A stretch of DNA of 8,142 nucleotides from an uncultured Dorea sp. (GTDB taxonomy: Bacteria; Bacillota; Clostridia; Lachnospirales; Lachnospiraceae). How positions within the stretch are numbered: the stretch's first letter is position 1; each line of letters opens with the position of its first letter. Below the pieces are notes generated by a model. The model was given only the letters and a program-made list of their open reading frames with translations. It was not told where the DNA came from and ran no database searches. The position numbers were made by a program, and so were the translations under genes. Shown one piece after another: positions 5,501 to 8,142 of the stretch. The stretch is taken from contig CAQNVT010000204.1 of the NCBI GenBank assembly GCA_948844705.1, positions 1 through 8,142 of the forward strand, read 5' to 3'.

Positions 5501-8142
5501 AGATTCCGCTGCCGGCAGCCAACAGTGAAGGAAATGTGGTGACCGCAATCGGCAACAATGCATTTGCGGCTCAGGGAAAGATCACGAAGGTTGTGATCCC
5601 GGATACGGTGAAAACGATTGGTTCAGCAGCATTTCGGGCAACGGGCCTGACAGAGGTCGTGCTTCCCGACAGTGTGGAAACATTAGGAAGCGGTGCGTTC
5701 ACAAATTGTGCTTCGTTAGGAAGTGTGACGCTTTCAAAAAATCTGAAGGAAATCACACAGTCTGCATTTAACCTTACGAGTATTAAAGAGGTGGTAATAC
5801 CCGAAGGTGTAGAGACGATCGGCCGTATGGCATTTAGAAATACACCGGTTACATCCCTCGTACTGCCTTCGACGGTAAAGAAGATCGACAGGCAGGCGTT
5901 TGACGGAAATCAGCTGACGGAGCTTACGGTTCCGGGCAGCGTGGAGACGATTGAGCAGAGTGCATTTTCACAGGATGTAGAGGGTGAAGGGCTTGCACCG
6001 AGACTTACCAAACTGACATTAAACGAAGGCTTAAAGACGATTGGAAAACAGGCTTTTAATAAATCGTTACTTACAAATGTAAATATTCCGTCGACGCTTG
6101 AGAAGCTGGATGCAACTGCATTTAAGGGCGGCCAGAAGGGACAGGTGAAGCTGTTTACCTCCAATAAGGCTCATTTGGAGCCGGCCGACGGCTTTGCGGC
6201 AGAATCGGACAGCCATAAGGTGATCTTTGACCAGGTGGTCGGATCAGGCTGGTCACATGATGATTTTACCTATGACGGCAGCAGGATCACAGGCTGGAGC
6301 GAGCAGGGACACAAGACCCGGTTAAGCGATCAGGTTCTGGTACAGGCTCCGATCGTGGCACGCGTATTCATGCGTGCGGCAGCGGAGACAGGAAAAGCTG
6401 CGTCGGCGGGAATACGTACACTGGTGATCCCGAGTATGAATCCGGATACCCTGGAGCCGATCACGGAGATCGGCGACAGTGCATTCAAGATTCCTGACGG
6501 TGAATGGGAACAGGGAAAGGACAGTGTAACCTCACCGAACGGTATGGACGCCATTGTATTCCCGGATACGCTGGCAGTAATCGGCGCCAACGCGTTCCAG
6601 TACAATAAGATACAGGCAGTCGATTTTCCGGCGTCTCTGACAACGATTAAGGAAAGCGCATTTAATTCCAACAGATTAGGAAGCCTCATTCTTCCGGATA
6701 CGGTTACGGAGGTTCAGTCGGGAGCCTTTGCTACCAATGATATAACATCGCTGACACTTTCAAAGGGGCTTACAAGGATTGAGCCGGGAACCTTCTCTAT
6801 GAACATCCGTCTGAGCTATGTAGAGATTCCGGATACGATCACAGAGATCGGTGAAATGGCATTTGCAGGGGCGAGACTTGAGACACTGGAAATTCCAAAA
6901 TCTGTAACGAAGATCGGAAGAAAGGCGTTCCATCTCCATCACCTTACGGAGCTTACGATCCCCGGAAACGTAAAAGAGATCGGTGAATCTGCATTTGAGG
7001 GAACCTTTAAGGCGATTACATTAAAGAAGCTTGTTCTTGAGGAAGGCATAGAAACGATCGGAAAATATGCGTTCAAAGAAGGATATCTTGAGAGTGTGCA
7101 GCTTCCGTACTCTCTGCAGAATCTTTCACCGGATGCATTTATCGGAAATTCGGGAACAGAAAACAATCACGAGGTAGTGCTTTATACCTCCAACCCGGCA
7201 CATATGAAATTTGCGGCGGATGACTGCCAGACATTTACGTTCGCGGCAAACTGGATCGAGGACTGCTTCGAATACAGCGGAACGGCAGTTACCGGATTTT
7301 CTGAAAAAGGTTTAAGCTTCCTTGAGTATACGAAAGAGGTAATACTTCCGGATAAAAATGCTCAGGGACAGAATATTACGGCGATCGGCAAGGAGGCATT
7401 CAAGGGCCACGGGCTTACACAGGTCACGATGCCGTCGAAGCTTGCGACAATCGGCGAAGGCGCGTTTACAGGAAATGAGCTTACGGAGGTAACGCTTCCG
7501 GAGACCATTCAAAAAGTAGAAGGAAGTGCATTTGACAAAGAGGTTGATGTAAAAGGGAAACCGAAGGATGAGACAAAACCGGACCCGGGTACAAAGCCGG
7601 ATCCAGGTACAAAGCCAAACCCGGGTACAAAGCCGGGAAATAACGGCGGAAACAGCGGAAATAACGGAAGCAGCGGCGGAAATAGCGGAAACAACGGAAG
7701 TAATAACACCGGTTCCGGCAGCGCGGCGGGAGCATCGTCCGGAGGCTCCGTTGTCTACAGAGTAGTAGAGACGGTGAGAAATACGGTGACGGAAACAACG
7801 TCCCAAAGTAACACACAGACAACCAATACCGCAAATAAGGCGGACAGGACCCGGACTGATACAAATAATGCGAAAGCTGTCGGCGCGCAGGAGAGCATAA
7901 GCGGCGCCGCGGATACTTCGGATAACCTTCAGGAGGTAGCGGATCCAGAGACGCCTCTGGCGAACAATACGGTCGGAGGATGGTCGCTTATTAACCTGAT
8001 GACCATGCTTCTGTCGGTAGTATTAGGCGAATCCAACTCCATAAGCAACCAGAAGCGAATCCTTGAAGCCTACGCAAAACAGAACGGCTTTTCCAACCTC
8101 AAATGGTACACGGACGACGGATTCTCCGGGGCAAATTTCCAA
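2521..8142 (+). CDS. Giant BspA-like LRR surface protein, 3' end fused in frame to a recombinase fragment (no stop in window)
   Basis: The frame is open for 1874 codons to the window edge. Residues 1-25 are a signal peptide (MKKR, then a hydrophobic core, likely cleavage near SFAA). Residues 26-125 are Ala/Pro/Glu-rich and very acidic, including EEE(S/T) repeats at 101-120. From Trp131 to about 1680 there are over 40 LRR_5/BspA-type repeats (L..V.LP..V..IG..AF.), grouped into six super-modules starting at Trp131, 396, 693, 965, 1244 and 1578. A stalk follows: (KPDPGT)n at about 1352 codons before none of the modules but after the last one, nt 7573-7638, then Gly/Asn/Ser-rich sequence and a Thr/Ser/Asn-rich stretch. 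PLA at 1812-1814 and WSLINLMTMLLSVVLG at 1821-1836 look like the start of a C-terminal membrane anchor. No LPXTG motif is seen. From about 1837 the sequence is that of a serine recombinase, so the native C-terminus is lost or lies elsewhere. BspA-type proteins are surface adhesins that bind host or bacterial partners; the ligand here is unknown. It is probably the third gene of an operon with the glycosyltransferase and rhodanese. Confidence 0.9.
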   Translation, partial: MKKRFMAGLLSMLLSLSLVVTSFAAGVPEPVPEEAAVQQQEENKAEDQGSAGEAGETADAADTEPAEEIEAPVPDAPSTEEEIVQDVPEETAAEEAENALEEESEEETEEETEEETDEEEKLSAQAETGEWTSEDFIYTEMSQKMNGCDYTREFTIQGIAIAGFSESGAEKIKTNKNLVIPAKDPNGTQIVGIADSAFRKQGIQSLVLPEGMMVDYDDTVTHVVTRRGNFMIGSGAFDGNELTSLVLPEGVIFIGPTSFARNNISYLKIPHTFWWLENSAFAYNNLSSVDFPQTCDFQAQIHAFAFAHNNIKSVRLPDYLEVVEKKVFYWNPGMEPCPSDAPEDEQGFGGVVYMYTDNAALFDMERIHHMDRTAESQHSWHQKLILGENPEVKKSWTAEDFTYSKAEDGKIAVTGLSESGIKKRAEDRNLILPDKNPDGEWVTEIAGTTNGNGTFATAEEGFESVVLPSRLEKIGNRAFADNGLQSVEFPGTLKEIGVAAFQMNRLSTIILPDSVTILGGGAFGSNPTIKTVILSKGLTEISAGAFGCSDAQNYMTDFTEIVIPESITKIGNNAFAGNNFHEIVIPSKVTSIGNYAFSTKEYLTGETTLVLPEGLQTIGTYAFRNKTIKEVVLPATVKALKANVFSKVYSSGVQAVKTKVYVSTETQYKDKKNFPASEFHRLVLRIPGMENQWNAEDFTYGTIEATLYPAHDTTDTHVIKGTGITGLSEEGEKKLEVNTDLVIPSEDYDGNQIIGIGASAFNKKGLTSVTFPKGVMTDYSGSAIADGVTKRGNFIILASAFLGNKLTTLYLPEGVIYVGNNAFKNNQLKSVSMSHTIWWIGQQAFATNKISMVDFPETCDFKLNIDNMAFGQNQIKAVRLPDRTEKVTNAVFFQNTGMEPVSDSAPNANYKKGGVVYMYNETVNLTKEGFVTHTGGTGSGVGASGTKSWVQKFVFGEMPAELRPWGSVHFNFDGTTITGLSEGGKKKLDGGETEIPLPAANSEGNVVTAIGNNAFAAQGKITKVVIPDTVKTIGSAAFRATGLTEVVLPDSVETLGSGAFTNCASLGSVTLSKNLKEITQSAFNLTSIKEVVIPEGVETIGRMAFRNTPVTSLVLPSTVKKIDRQAFDGNQLTELTVPGSVETIEQSAFSQDVEGEGLAPRLTKLTLNEGLKTIGKQAFNKSLLTNVNIPSTLEKLDATAFKGGQKGQVKLFTSNKAHLEPADGFAAESDSHKVIFDQVVGSGWSHDDFTYDGSRITGWSEQGHKTRLSDQVLVQAPIVARVFMRAAAETGKAASAGIRTLVIPSMNPDTLEPITEIGDSAFKIPDGEWEQGKDSVTSPNGMDAIVFPDTLAVIGANAFQYNKIQAVDFPASLTTIKESAFNSNRLGSLILPDTVTEVQSGAFATNDITSLTLSKGLTRIEPGTFSMNIRLSYVEIPDTITEIGEMAFAGARLETLEIPKSVTKIGRKAFHLHHLTELTIPGNVKEIGESAFEGTFKAITLKKLVLEEGIETIGKYAFKEGYLESVQLPYSLQNLSPDAFIGNSGTENNHEVVLYTSNPAHMKFAADDCQTFTFAANWIEDCFEYSGTAVTGFSEKGLSFLEYTKEVILPDKNAQGQNITAIGKEAFKGHGLTQVTMPSKLATIGEGAFTGNELTEVTLPETIQKVEGSAFDKEVDVKGKPKDETKPDPGTKPDPGTKPNPGTKPGNNGGNSGNNGSSGGNSGNNGSNNTGSGSAAGASSGGSVVYRVVETVRNTVTETTSQSNTQTTNTANKADRTRTDTNNAKAVGAQESISGAADTSDNLQEVADPETPLANNTVGGWSLINLMTMLLSVVLGESNSISNQKRILEAYAKQNGFSNLKWYTDDGFSGANFQ
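2821..2880 (+). repeat. Tandem 12-bp acidic repeat coding (EEE[S/T])n
   Basis: Five 12-base units encode EEES, EEET, EEET, EEET and DEEE (residues 101-120). Two adjacent units, GAGGAAGAAACT at 2833-2844 and 2845-2856, are identical, and the others differ only at synonymous or near-synonymous positions. The tract ends a 100-residue acidic linker between the signal peptide and the first LRR module. Unit gain or loss would stay in frame, so the linker length can change without breaking the gene. Confidence 0.85.
2911..7560 (+). repeat. Six LRR super-modules with recurring header domain
   Basis: Six headers of the form W..(D/E)DF.Y....I.G.SE.G..K...... (L/V)I(L/P)P start at nt 2911, 3706, 4597, 5413, 6250 and 7252. 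Each is followed by a run of LRR_5 units ending in AF, about 6, 9, 6, 9, 10 and 3 units by my count. Modules 1-5 close with a strand such as VVYMYTDN, VYVSTETQ, VVYMYNET, VKLFTSNKAH or VVLYTSNPAH, then a short linker to the next Trp. Modules 1 and 3 resemble each other along their whole length (shared GMEP, VDFP.TCDF and RRGNF/KRGNF blocks). Modules 2, 4 and 5 form a second type. DNA identity between copies is low, so the duplications are old. Confidence 0.85.
7573..7740 (+). repeat. PGTK tandem repeat and Gly/Asn/Ser-rich stalk
   Basis: Three 18-base units (7573-7626) and a partial fourth encode TKPDPG, TKPDPG, TKPNPG and TKPG. They are followed by glycine/asparagine/serine-rich sequence (GNNGGNSGNNGSSGG and similar) to about 7740. 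Such Pro/Gly and Gly/Ser/Asn tracts are typical cell-wall-spanning or flexible linkers between a folded surface region and a C-terminal anchor. The 18-base units are near-identical and could vary in number. Confidence 0.85.
7954..8028 (+). other. Truncated C-terminal membrane anchor with PLA...WSLINL motif
   Basis: Residues 1812-1836 read PLANNTVGG then WSLINLMTMLLSVVLG. The last 16 residues are hydrophobic and start a membrane helix that would normally need about 20 residues and a basic tail. From memory, many Clostridia surface proteins end in a PLA-spacer-W(A/S)L(I/L)NL helix followed by charged residues; I could not check this here. The helix is cut at residue 1836 by recombinase-like sequence. 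There is no LPXTG sortase motif upstream. Confidence 0.65.
8029..8142 (+). pseudogene. Large serine recombinase N-terminal-region fragment, fused in frame, cut by the window edge
   Basis: The 38 codons from 8029 encode ESNSISNQKRILEAYAKQNG, then FSNLKWYTDDGFSGANFQ. This matches the segment that follows the catalytic serine in large serine recombinases of the Tn4451/TnpX and TndX-like type and their ICE and phage relatives: (D/G)ESNSI.NQK..L..YA...GF.....Y.DDG(Y/F)SG.NF. In intact proteins it is preceded by a Y.RLS.DD block carrying the nucleophilic serine. No such block is found upstream in any + strand frame, and this stretch has no ATG start. As it stands the segment could not catalyse recombination. 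It continues beyond the window. The join to the surface protein falls within GGCGAATCC at about 8026-8034. Confidence 0.8.

Noticed and set aside
7312..7806. Long open frames on the - strand opposite the surface-protein 3' region, including a Phe/Pro/Leu-rich one at 7509-7709
   Set aside because: They are mirror images of the Gly/Asn/Ser and PGTK repeats, with low-complexity composition, no ribosome binding site and no recognisable domain.
7741..8028. LPXTG-type sortase signal expected for a Gram-positive surface protein
   Set aside because: I read the whole C-terminal region and found no LPXTG or close variant before the hydrophobic helix.
2521..8142. Possible frameshift or internal stop in the giant reading frame
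   Set aside because: The frame stays in phase from line to line across all 1874 codons, and recognisable repeats or motifs occur in the same frame throughout, including across the recombinase junction.
1..8142. CRISPR arrays, tRNA or rRNA genes, and complete insertion sequences
   Set aside because: No regularly spaced short direct repeats with unique spacers, no cloverleaf-like or rRNA sequence, and no transposase frame were seen.

Overview
The window looks like a piece of a gut-type Firmicutes genome, most likely a Lachnospiraceae-like Clostridia. The grounds are strong AGGAGG-type ribosome binding sites, tightly packed co-directional genes, moderate GC, a Gram-positive style lipoprotein, and a very large BspA-type leucine-rich-repeat (LRR_5) surface protein with a proline/glycine stalk. 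I cannot name the species. No RNA gene, CRISPR array or complete mobile element is visible.

Layout, all on the + strand. Bases 2-142 hold a short, clear fragment of xylose isomerase (XylA, near its N-terminus). Its homology stops abruptly and it runs into a stop codon. Bases 143-234 are non-coding and carry a 15-bp perfect inverted repeat (156-204), possibly a transcription terminator. Three tightly packed genes follow, probably one operon: a family 2 glycosyltransferase with a C-terminal coiled coil (235-1563), a secreted tandem-rhodanese lipoprotein that overlaps it by 4 bp (1560-2516), and, 4 bp later, a giant surface protein (from 2521). The surface protein reads open for 1874 codons to the right edge. 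It consists of a signal peptide, an acidic Glu-rich tract, six LRR super-modules that each begin with a recurring W..DF.Y/I.G.SE.G header, a PGTK and Gly/Asn/Ser stalk, and the start of a C-terminal membrane anchor.

The most unusual point is at the right end. Inside the predicted anchor helix, at about base 8026-8029, the reading frame changes without a break into a sequence recognisable as the N-terminal region of a large serine recombinase (GESNSISNQ... DDGFSGANF). The recombinase's own start and catalytic-serine segment are missing. This is either a real rearrangement or mobile-element junction, or an assembly chimera. The truncated xylA at the other end makes an assembly or recombination explanation worth testing first.

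How the genes could work together (inference): the large protein is an exported adhesin-like surface protein. The glycosyltransferase could modify it or another surface glycan. The rhodanese lipoprotein would act outside the membrane on sulfur or thiol chemistry. The shared operon is the only evidence for the link.
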